64,000 nt of DNA from Tropicimonas_B omnivorans (lineage in GTDB: Bacteria; Pseudomonadota; Alphaproteobacteria; Rhodobacterales; Rhodobacteraceae): the NCBI RefSeq assembly GCF_031846565.1, contig NZ_JAVRHL010000002.1, positions 434,001 to 498,000 on the forward strand, read 5' to 3'. The notes under the pieces were generated by a model. That model was not told the origin of the DNA, searched no databases, and saw only the letters and a program-made list of their open reading frames with translations. The position numbers and the translations under genes were made by a program. Shown here one piece after another: positions 8,372 through 15,562 of this stretch. Position 1 is the first letter of the stretch, and every line of letters starts with the position of its first letter.

Positions 8372-9346
8372 TCAGCTGCCGGTGGCGAACAAGCCCTCGG
8401 CGATCCGCTTCACGATGGGGCGTGCCTCCGGCTCCGCCATGCCGATCCGCAGGCGCGGGTCGTACAGGATCCTCAGCATGTCCTCGTCATGCCGGGTCAG
8501 CAGCGCGAATTCCTCGTCATCGTTGAAGATCGAGGGCCGGGCGGTGGGGCTGTCATTGGCAAGGCCGAGCCCCTGGGTGACCTCTTCGTGAATGCAGGAC
8601 GTCCGCAGAAGGTCGGGATGCTCCGCCCGGATCACGGCAACGGCGCGATTGTAGGGCGCCGAGGGACCGTCCGCGAAGGCGAACACGACGCAGTATGTCT
8701 CCCGCGCCAGGTTCTCGATTTCCCGCGTGGTGCTGCTGGAGAGGCCCGGCACGAGGTTGCGCAGGAGCGCGCCCGAGGACCGGCGCTCCGTTTCCGTCAG
8801 GATCAGCACGTCGAAATTTGCGTTGGACCCTGTCGTGACGGACACGGGGTGGCCGGTGGCGGCGGCCAGCCGCGGAACGAGGTCCGAGAGGGACTTGTGG
8901 TCCTGCGCCCGTTTCCGCGCCGGTACGCCATCCCCCACAGTCAGGCGGATGCGCACGGGCACGTCCCAGCGGTGCAGGCGGGACGCGGTCTCCTCAGGCA
9001 CGAGGCCGGTGCTGAGGAAGCGATACTCGGAATAGAGCGCGACGCGGACGAAGTCCTCCGTCAGGCGAAAGGCGCTGCGCGGCGTGTCCGGCCCGCCGCC
9101 ATCTGTGCGCAGAAGCCCCTGCGACTTGAGGGTGGTCTGGACGCGATTGTAGTAGGCGGCGAGGCGAAGGTCCTCCGTCGAGACGGGAAGGTCGGGCTTC
9201 GCCTCCTCTCGCGCCTCGGGACGCGGGGAGGTCGCCGCGGGCGCGGTTCGCATCGCATCCTCCGGCGGCTCCGTGCAGGCACACAGGAGCGCCAGCGCCG
9301 CGAGGGCGCCGATCCGCTGAAGCGGCAGGAGGGTGCGCCCGGTCAC
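8372..9346 (-). CDS. DUF2927 lipoprotein
   Basis: Start taken as GTG 9346, giving 324 residues. A GAGAGG site precedes it, and the start lies 7 bases beyond the telA stop. The N terminus (LQRIGALAALALLCACTEPP) is a lipoprotein signal with lipobox LCAC, so it should be lipid-anchored. The body matches DUF2927, including CIHEEVTQGLGLANDS, a conserved His/Glu motif resembling a metal-dependent hydrolase helix. Enzyme activity is not established. It is cotranscribed with telA. Confidence 0.85.
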   Translation of the reverse strand: MTGRTLLPLQRIGALAALALLCACTEPPEDAMRTAPAATSPRPEAREEAKPDLPVSTEDLRLAAYYNRVQTTLKSQGLLRTDGGGPDTPRSAFRLTEDFVRVALYSEYRFLSTGLVPEETASRLHRWDVPVRIRLTVGDGVPARKRAQDHKSLSDLVPRLAAATGHPVSVTTGSNANFDVLILTETERRSSGALLRNLVPGLSSSTTREIENLARETYCVVFAFADGPSAPYNRAVAVIRAEHPDLLRTSCIHEEVTQGLGLANDSPTARPSIFNDDEEFALLTRHDEDMLRILYDPRLRIGMAEPEARPIVKRIAEGLFATGS

Positions 9347-9353
9347 GATCCTC

Positions 9354-10550
9354 TCAGCCGGGCGGAAGCGATGTGGCGGCGCTGTCGCCGGGGCCGGTCT
9401 GGCGGGAGCGGGCGGAGGCGAGCGTCTGCCGCAGCTCGCCCTCCATCTCCACGAGATCCTTCTCCGCCGCGGCGCGTTTGGCCTTGCCCTCGTCGGCGAT
9501 GGCGAGGCTTTCGTTGATCGTGGCGATGAGATCGGCATTCGCCGCCTTTACCGCGTCGATGTCGAACACGCCTCGCTCCATCTCGGTGCGGATCGCGGAA
9601 TTGGCCTGCCGAAGGTTCTGGGCATTGGACCGCAGTAGATCGTTGGTCAGGTCGTTCGCGCCCTTCACCGCCTCGGCGGCCTCGCTGGAGCGCTGGATCG
9701 TCACCGCCTGCGCCAGCTGCGTTTCCCACAGCGGGACGGTGTTGACCAATGTCGAATTGATCTTGGTGACGAGGCTCTTGTCGTTTTCCTGCACGAGCCG
9801 GATCGAGGGCAGGGACTGCATCGTCACCTGCCGCGTCAGCTTCAGGTCGTGCACCCGGCGCTCGAGGTCGTCCCGCGCGGCGCGCAGGTCCCTCAGCTCC
9901 TGCGCCAGCATGACCTGGCGGTCTTCCGGGGCGGCATTTACTTCCGCTTCCTTGGCCGGGATGTCCTCGGCGTCGATCCGGGCGATCTTCTCCTCGCCGG
10001 CGGCGATGTAGAGGGCCAGCTCGTCGTAGAAGGCCAGGGTCTTCTCGTAGAGCAGGTCGAGCGCCTTGATGTCCTTCAGAAGGCGGTGCTCGTGGGACAA
10101 AAGCTCATCGGTGATCCGGTCGATTTGGTCCTGAACGTCCTCGAAGCGCCCCATGAACCGGGCAAACGGCGCGGCCCGGCCCATGATGCGCTCGAGGAAG
10201 GTGCGCTTGCGGCGGGTATCGAGCTCGGTGACGGAGAAGCCCTTGATGGCCGTGACCATGCTGCGGAGGCTGTCGCCAGCGGGGCCGACATCCTTGCTCT
10301 TCACGTCGGCGAGCATGGACTGGCTGATGCTCTGCAACTCGCCCTGTGCGCCCGCGCCGAAGGAGACGATGGAACCGGTATCGGTCAGGTCTATCTCCGC
10401 CATCCGTCGCGAGATCTCGGCGGAAACGGCGGGGTCGGCCTGTGCCATCGGTGTGACGGCGTTGGCGGGCGAGGGCTCCGGCAGCGCAACCTTCGTGACG
10501 TCGCCGGCCGCGGTCTCGGCGCCCTGGCCCTTTTCCTTGATCCTCGACAT
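9354..10550 (-). CDS. telA: TelA-family toxic anion resistance protein
   Basis: 398 residues from ATG 10550, chosen for its AAGGAG site 7-8 bases upstream. Nearly the entire sequence is the helical TelA domain, including VQDQIDRITDELLSHEHRLL and WETQLAQAVTIQRSSEAAEA. The family is linked to tellurite and cell-envelope stress tolerance; its mechanism is unclear. It follows the XpaC-like gene, the usual partner, and precedes the DUF2927 gene with 7 intervening bases. Confidence 0.93.
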   Translation of the reverse strand: MSRIKEKGQGAETAAGDVTKVALPEPSPANAVTPMAQADPAVSAEISRRMAEIDLTDTGSIVSFGAGAQGELQSISQSMLADVKSKDVGPAGDSLRSMVTAIKGFSVTELDTRRKRTFLERIMGRAAPFARFMGRFEDVQDQIDRITDELLSHEHRLLKDIKALDLLYEKTLAFYDELALYIAAGEEKIARIDAEDIPAKEAEVNAAPEDRQVMLAQELRDLRAARDDLERRVHDLKLTRQVTMQSLPSIRLVQENDKSLVTKINSTLVNTVPLWETQLAQAVTIQRSSEAAEAVKGANDLTNDLLRSNAQNLRQANSAIRTEMERGVFDIDAVKAANADLIATINESLAIADEGKAKRAAAEKDLVEMEGELRQTLASARSRQTGPGDSAATSLPPG

Positions 10551-10600
10551 TTCCGGTCTCCTTGACTTGTCCCGCACCGCTTCAGCGCCGGACCTGCGGA

Positions 10601-11512
10601 TCAGTTCCGCTCGGGGTCCACGCCCTCGCGGGCAAGCCTGTCCCTCAGAACGTCGATCTCGATATCGAGGCTCTGCCGGTCGCTGTCGAGAAGCTTCGTC
10701 GTCCGGGCGGCGAAATTCGCCTCGAGATCGTCGAGAAGCGAGAGGAAGTCGGCGCGCGCCCCGGGATCGGGCCGGCGGCGGGCCAGCTCTTCGTACTTCA
10801 CCGCCGCGTCCCGTGCGCCGACGAGGTAGACTGAGAGGTAGCGCCGCGCGGCGGCAAGGTCCCTCGGATCCTCCTCGACGGTGCGGAACATGCGCCGGGC
10901 GGCGGCGGCGAAGCTGGCCACGCGGACGACGACCTTGCGCTCGCCGGTGCGGCGGGCGGCGGCTTCCATGTCCGACAGGACCGCTTCGCCTTCCTCGACG
11001 GCCCGCTGCGCCCGGTCGGCCTGCGCGCCGACAGCCCCGCCCATGCCCTTGTCCCGCAGGGGGTCGAGACCGAAGGCGGTGACGTGCAGGATCGTCGCGA
11101 TGAGGCCGAGGATGGCCGGGCCGAGAAGCGCCGGCGCCTCGGCCGGGAATGCGGCGAGCGCCACGCCGGCGCCGGTGAGGACCGAGGCGAGGATCTTCCG
11201 GGGCAGGGCCGGGCGACGGGCGATCTTGCGCGCCTGGAACGCGCGCTCCGCCTCGAGCCCTTCGGACAGCATCCAGGCCGCGAAGACGAGCACGGCGCAG
11301 GCCGCGAAATCGGCTGCCATTCCGAGAGGAGAGGACGCAAGACCGGTCCAGAGGAGCGGCAACGGCGCGAGATAGAGAAGGTTGGTCCGGCCGCGTCCGC
11401 GCCGCGGGCCCGTGCGCGCCGGGGTGTCCGCCATCCGGCGACCGGCGCCGCGCGGCGGCCTGTCCGTCCCGCCGGGACCCGGTGAATAGCGTCCGCCGAA
11501 CCGTTCGGCCAT
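10601..11512 (-). CDS. XpaC-like (5-bromo-4-chloroindolyl phosphate hydrolysis) membrane protein
   Basis: 303 residues from ATG 11512, whose first base overlaps the stop of the upstream small gene (TGATG). An Arg/Gly-rich N terminus is followed by two hydrophobic hairpins (LLYLAPLPLLWTGLASSPLG with AADFAACAVLVFAAWMLSEG, and a second pair near 110-155). A helical cytoplasmic domain rich in Glu/Arg ends the protein. XpaC proteins are encoded next to TelA in many bacteria and are thought to act with it at the membrane. Confidence 0.85.
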   Translation of the reverse strand: MAERFGGRYSPGPGGTDRPPRGAGRRMADTPARTGPRRGRGRTNLLYLAPLPLLWTGLASSPLGMAADFAACAVLVFAAWMLSEGLEAERAFQARKIARRPALPRKILASVLTGAGVALAAFPAEAPALLGPAILGLIATILHVTAFGLDPLRDKGMGGAVGAQADRAQRAVEEGEAVLSDMEAAARRTGERKVVVRVASFAAAARRMFRTVEEDPRDLAAARRYLSVYLVGARDAAVKYEELARRRPDPGARADFLSLLDDLEANFAARTTKLLDSDRQSLDIEIDVLRDRLAREGVDPERN

Positions 11513-11721
11513 CACTCCGCCCCGATCAGCCCGGTGGAGACGCCGGCAACGAGGAGCCACAGGATGCCGAAGGCCACCTTCTGCACGGTTCCACTCCCGA
11601 TCGGCCCCTCGGCCGGCTGCGAATCGCGCGCGCTCAGAAGGAGCCGCCCCGCCGCGACGATACCGAGCAGGAGCGCCGCCCCGACGAGGGCGATGAAGCC
11701 GAGAAATATCACGAAGCGCAC
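11512..11721 (-). CDS. Small two-helix membrane protein
   Basis: This 69-residue protein has a transmembrane helix at about 3-27 and another at about 46-66, separated by a polar loop (SARDSQPAEGPIGSG). No family recognised. Translational coupling to the XpaC-like gene through a TGATG overlap suggests it works with XpaC/TelA, for example as a small membrane subunit. That is inferred from context only. Confidence 0.75.
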   Translation of the reverse strand: MRFVIFLGFIALVGAALLLGIVAAGRLLLSARDSQPAEGPIGSGTVQKVAFGILWLLVAGVSTGLIGAE

Positions 11722-11822
11722 GCCGCACCCCTCTCGCTTGGGTTATTCATGGCCTTCAAGATGGGGCTGCCGATCCGCGCGGCCAAGGCCCCCTTCGCCT
11801 TTCCCGGAAATACCCCGGGGGA

Positions 11823-11845
11823 GGCCGCCCGTTTTCCGGGCGGCC
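11823..11845 (-). repeat. Hairpin downstream of terC
   Basis: GGCCGCCCG (11823-11831) and CGGGCGGCC (11837-11845) form a 9-base stem with a 5-base loop. Flanking runs CCCCGGGGG and GGGGGCAGAGCCCC add further self-complementarity. It may be a terminator for leftward terC or an intergenic palindromic repeat; no clear T-tract follows. Confidence 0.5.
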
Positions 11846-11859
11846 GGGGGCAGAGCCCC

Positions 11860-12732
11860 TCAGAGCCGGGTTCCGCTCTCCATGCGGGACTTCTGCTTGT
11901 GGCCGCGGAGACGGGAGCGGCTCTCCGTCTCCAGCTTGCGCTTGTAGCCGGACTGCACCACCTCGACGATCACGAGGACGACCACCGAGAAGTAGAACGT
12001 CGTCTTGGACATCGGCAGCAGCTCGTACCCGAAGATCCGCAGCTGAAGCGCGTCGTCATGCGCGGCATGGGCCGCGGCGGGCCCCGCCTCGCCGATCAGC
12101 ACCACGCCGACGATCAGCAGGATGAAGAGGCCGAGCACCTCGTACATGCGGTTCTTCTCGAGGAACGCCGTCACCGAATCCGCCAGCAGGAGCATGGCGA
12201 GGCCGGACAGCAGGATCGCGGCGGCGAGGACCGGGAAGACGGTGGTGATGGCGATCGCCGACAGCACCGAATCGAAGCTGAAGACCAGGTTCATGAACAC
12301 GATCAGCATGATGACGCGCGTGGCGGACTTGCCGGACTTGTTGTCGAGATCGACATCGAGATGCTCGATCCGAAGCATGTGACCGATCTCCTTCACCGCG
12401 GTGTACATGATGAAGATGCCGCCGATCAGGAAGACGCAGGTCGCAAAGTTCACGCCGCCGGTCAGGATCCCGTCCCAGTCGAAGACGTAGAACGGAGCGG
12501 TCAGCATGCCCAGAAGCTGGATCATCACGAACAGCAGGACGATCCGCAGCGTCACGGCGATGATGATGCCCCAGAATCGCACCGAGCGCTGCTGCGCGAG
12601 CGGTGCGCGCTGGCTCTCGATGGAGATGTAGAGGAGGTTGTCGAAGCCGAGCACCGCCTGAAGGAAGAGCAGCATCAAGAGGTTGCCGCCGTTTTGGAGC
12701 GTGAAGAGATCTGTCATCGGAAAAAGGGTCAT
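11860..12732 (-). CDS. terC: TerC-family integral membrane protein
   Basis: A 290-residue multi-pass protein (about seven hydrophobic segments) with the TerC hallmarks: the GFDNLLYI segment near residue 30 and FSFDSVLSAIAI near 155, each placing an Asp inside the membrane. TerC proteins are linked to tellurite resistance and, in other bacteria, to metal ion export (manganese or calcium). A second ATG at 12717 is possible; neither has a strong ribosome-binding site. It precedes the XpaC-TelA genes on the same strand. Confidence 0.92.
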   Translation of the reverse strand: MTLFPMTDLFTLQNGGNLLMLLFLQAVLGFDNLLYISIESQRAPLAQQRSVRFWGIIIAVTLRIVLLFVMIQLLGMLTAPFYVFDWDGILTGGVNFATCVFLIGGIFIMYTAVKEIGHMLRIEHLDVDLDNKSGKSATRVIMLIVFMNLVFSFDSVLSAIAITTVFPVLAAAILLSGLAMLLLADSVTAFLEKNRMYEVLGLFILLIVGVVLIGEAGPAAAHAAHDDALQLRIFGYELLPMSKTTFYFSVVVLVIVEVVQSGYKRKLETESRSRLRGHKQKSRMESGTRL

Positions 12733-12821
12733 CGCCTGATTGGGTGTGTCGGGTCCAGAAAGGCACGGCAGGCCGGCGAGGGCAACATTGCCGTGATCGC
12801 GGCGTGGGCCGGAGGCCGGGA

Positions 12822-13865
12822 TCAGGCGGGCGGCGAAGCTGGCTTGCCGGCCCCCTCGATGCGGACGGTGATGCAGGTGCCGGTCCTTGCGCTGTCGGTC
12901 ACGACCTCACCGCCGAGCTGGCTCACGAAGGCGCGGACGATGCGGTGGCCGATCCCGCCGCTCTGCTCGCCGTCCGCGTTTCCGCTGCCGGTCCGGTGCA
13001 TCCCGCGTCCGTCGTCCGAGACGATCAGGACGGTCTTTCCGTCCTCGGCTAAGAGCCGCACCGAGATGCGCCCCCGGTCGCCTTCCGCGAAGGCATACTT
13101 GAAGGCGTTGGTGAGGAGCTCGTTGGCGATGAGGCCGAGGAGCGTGACGGTATGCGAGCTGTGGATCAGGGGGGCGAGGTCGGTGTCCAGCTCGATCCCG
13201 TCGCGGGAGCCGATGGAGTCGGAGGCCGAGGCGATGACCCGCGCGAGGTAATCGTCGGCCTGGATTTCAGGCGCGTCACCGCTCGTGAGCAGGATCCGGC
13301 AGAGATCGGCCACCGCGCGCACCCGCCCCTCGATCCGCTCCAGAACCTGCAGGCCGGCCCCCTCCGCCCGGGCGCGCTTCTCCATCGCGATGATCGAGGC
13401 GATCATCGACAGCGAGTTCATCATCCGGTGGTTCAGGTCCGTGAGGCGCGTTTCGGCGTGATACAACTCACCCCTGAGCGCGTCCGCCGCCCGCCGTTCC
13501 GGGGTTACGTCGCGGATCATGAGGATGACGTGATCGGCCGGACCCGCGGGGACAGCCGTGACGCGCAGCCACTCTGACAGCTCCGGCGCGTAGCCGGTGA
13601 AGGACTGCCGAAGGCCAGACGCCGCGGACGCGTAGAGCTCCAGGGAATCCCCCTCGACGCTGGGGAAGCCGAGCGCGTCATCCGCGGTCCGGGGCGCGCG
13701 TTCGGCCAGCGCGACGAAGACGGGATTGCCGTCGATGACCGTGAGGCCGGAGACGCGCCCCGAATCGTCCCGAAGGAGGCGGCAAAGGCAAATTCCGACT
13801 TCGGCGTCGACATAGAGACGCCCGAGCATGGCGGAGGTGATGCCCTCGGGGGCATCGACGATCAT
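12822..13865 (-). CDS. HWE/HisKA_2-type sensor histidine kinase, soluble
   Basis: 347 residues from ATG 13865 (MIVDAPEGITSAMLG). An N-terminal PAS-like domain (about 1-130) leads to a HisKA_2 dimerisation helix with the phospho-acceptor His in LNHRMMNSLSMIAS. A HATPase domain follows (NELLTNAFKYAF N-box, SDDGRGM G1 box). No transmembrane segment, so it senses a cytoplasmic signal. No response regulator lies next to it. The family commonly feeds PhyR, which is encoded about 14 kb away; that link is inference. Confidence 0.88.
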   Translation of the reverse strand: MIVDAPEGITSAMLGRLYVDAEVGICLCRLLRDDSGRVSGLTVIDGNPVFVALAERAPRTADDALGFPSVEGDSLELYASAASGLRQSFTGYAPELSEWLRVTAVPAGPADHVILMIRDVTPERRAADALRGELYHAETRLTDLNHRMMNSLSMIASIIAMEKRARAEGAGLQVLERIEGRVRAVADLCRILLTSGDAPEIQADDYLARVIASASDSIGSRDGIELDTDLAPLIHSSHTVTLLGLIANELLTNAFKYAFAEGDRGRISVRLLAEDGKTVLIVSDDGRGMHRTGSGNADGEQSGGIGHRIVRAFVSQLGGEVVTDSARTGTCITVRIEGAGKPASPPA

Positions 13866-14003
13866 GGTCGTCCGGTCTCGTTGCGGTGCGCGCGCATGTG
13901 AAGTCCTCGCCGGTCGGAACGGGGGGGGCACAGACGCCCTGTAGCGTCCGGTCCATTCGTCCAGCAACGTGCCCCGCAATCAAGCTTTCAAGACATGCGC
14001 CCC

Positions 14004-14019
14004 GTTAAACCAGGTTAAC
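14004..14019. promoter_or_regulatory. Short palindrome upstream of the HWE kinase
   Basis: GTTAA-ACCAGG-TTAAC is a perfect 5-base inverted repeat, AT-rich against its surroundings, about 140-155 bases upstream of the kinase start. It resembles a CtrA box (TTAA-N7-TTAA) but the spacing is 6, so assignment is weak. Confidence 0.3.
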
Positions 14020-14076
14020 GAGCATGACATCACTGGAAGGATGCGCGGCCTCTTCGCCCGAATGACGGCGTGCTCC

Positions 14077-15018
14077 TCAGCGCGAACGGGGAGGGCGACC
14101 GGGCTTCGAGCCTCCACCGGAGATCCGGCGCGGCGCGCGGCCCGGCTTTTCGGGTGCATCCCGGCCCGCCGGACGAATCTTCTTCCCGGACGCGCCGGCG
14201 CTTGCCGGGCGAGCGTCCCTTGCGGGCGATGAGGCGGCGGGACCGCGTCCCTTCTTCACAGGGGCGCCCTCCGGAACATCCTCGGGAGCCATGCCGAGCT
14301 GATCGCGCAGGATCCTGCCCTTCACCTCGGACACCTCGCCACGCTTGAGCTGGCCCAGTTGGAACGGCCCGTAGCTGACCCGGATCAGCCGGTTGACGAC
14401 GAGGCCGACCGCCTCGGCGGCGCGCCGGATTTCCCGGTTCCGTCCCTCGCGGAGGCCCACGGTCAGCCACGCATTGGCGCCCTGCTGCCGGTCGAGAGTC
14501 ACGCTCATCGGCTGGAAGCGCTCGCCGTCCACCTCGATTCCGGCGCGGAGTTCGGCCATCGCCGCCTCGCCCGGCGCGCCGTTCACCCGCACCCGGTAGC
14601 GCCTGAGCCAGCCCGTGGAGGGCAGTTCGAGCCGCCGCTTGATCGCGCCGTCATTGGTGAGAAGAAGCAGGCCTTCGGAGTTGAGATCGAGCCGGCCGAT
14701 GCTCATCACCCGGGGCATGGTCTCGGGGAGCGCGTCGAACACGGTCTCGCGACCCTTTTCGTCCCGCTCCGTCGTCACGAGGCCGGCGGGCTTGTGATAG
14801 AGCCAGACCCGGGGCGGTTCGGCCGCCTCGAGCGCCTTGCCCTCCACGACGATCCGGTCAGCGGAGGTCACGTTCAGCGCGGGACTGTCGATGCGTTTGC
14901 CGTTGACGGACACGAGCCCGGCCTCGATCAGCCGTTCGGCTTCGCGGCGGCTGGCACGGCCCGAGCGGGCGATCACCTTGGCGATGCGCTCGCCGGCGGG
15001 GGTGGGGCTGTCGGTCAT
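14077..15018 (-). CDS. rluB: 23S rRNA pseudouridine synthase, RluB/RsuA family
   Basis: 313 residues from ATG 15018. An N-terminal S4 RNA-binding domain (RIAKVIARSGRASRREAERL, about 8-60) precedes the RsuA/RluB/E/F catalytic domain, where GRLDLNSEGLLLLTNDG holds the catalytic Asp. A basic, disordered C-terminal tail of about 65 residues (Lys/Arg/Pro/Gly-rich) extends beyond the fold, as in many alphaproteobacterial homologues. It converts a uridine in 23S rRNA to pseudouridine. Divergent from tadA across about 90 bases. Confidence 0.92.
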   Translation of the reverse strand: MTDSPTPAGERIAKVIARSGRASRREAERLIEAGLVSVNGKRIDSPALNVTSADRIVVEGKALEAAEPPRVWLYHKPAGLVTTERDEKGRETVFDALPETMPRVMSIGRLDLNSEGLLLLTNDGAIKRRLELPSTGWLRRYRVRVNGAPGEAAMAELRAGIEVDGERFQPMSVTLDRQQGANAWLTVGLREGRNREIRRAAEAVGLVVNRLIRVSYGPFQLGQLKRGEVSEVKGRILRDQLGMAPEDVPEGAPVKKGRGPAASSPARDARPASAGASGKKIRPAGRDAPEKPGRAPRRISGGGSKPGRPPRSR

Positions 15019-15106
15019 GGCTCCGGCCATAGGGGAGGGCGCCAGACTACGCAATCGCCATGACGCTTGCGGAGGCTGCGAGACCTCGGCTACCGCGCGT
15101 CGCAGG

Positions 15107-15562
15107 ATGAGCCGCTTCGCCCCGCATATGGACATCGCCCTCCGGGAGGCGGAAGCCGCCGCCTTGCGCGGCGAGGTGCCGGTCGGCGCCGTGCTGCTCG
15201 ATCCCGCGGGCCGCGTGGTGGCGCAGGACGGCAACCGCACCCGGGAGCGGTCCGATCCCACCGCTCATGCGGAGATCCTCGTCCTGCGCGCCGCCTGCGC
15301 CGCCGCCGGATCCGACAGGCTCCCGGGCCATGTTCTCTACGTTACGCTGGAGCCGTGCCCGATCTGCGCCGCGGCGATCTCGGCCGCGCGCATTGCACGC
15401 CTGATCTACGGCGCCTCCGACCCCAAGTCCGGTGGCATCGCGCAGGGCCCGCGCATTTTCTCCCACCCGCAGGCGCATCACGTCCCGGAGGTGATCGACG
15501 GCGTGGGGGAGCGGGAGGCGGCCCGGCTCCTCAAGGATTTCTTCGCCGCCCGGCGGGGCTAG
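15107..15562 (+). CDS. tadA: tRNA adenosine(34) deaminase
   Basis: 151 residues from ATG 15107 (MSRFAPHMDIALREAEAAAL), the start matching the family N terminus. The zinc and catalytic motif HAE (His54, Glu56) and PCPIC (Cys84, Cys87) are intact. It deaminates A34 to inosine in tRNA-Arg(ACG). The stop overlaps the convergent ABC permease stop by 4 bases. An open frame continues upstream but no conserved sequence supports a longer protein. Confidence 0.93.
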   Translation: MSRFAPHMDIALREAEAAALRGEVPVGAVLLDPAGRVVAQDGNRTRERSDPTAHAEILVLRAACAAAGSDRLPGHVLYVTLEPCPICAAAISAARIARLIYGASDPKSGGIAQGPRIFSHPQAHHVPEVIDGVGEREAARLLKDFFAARRG

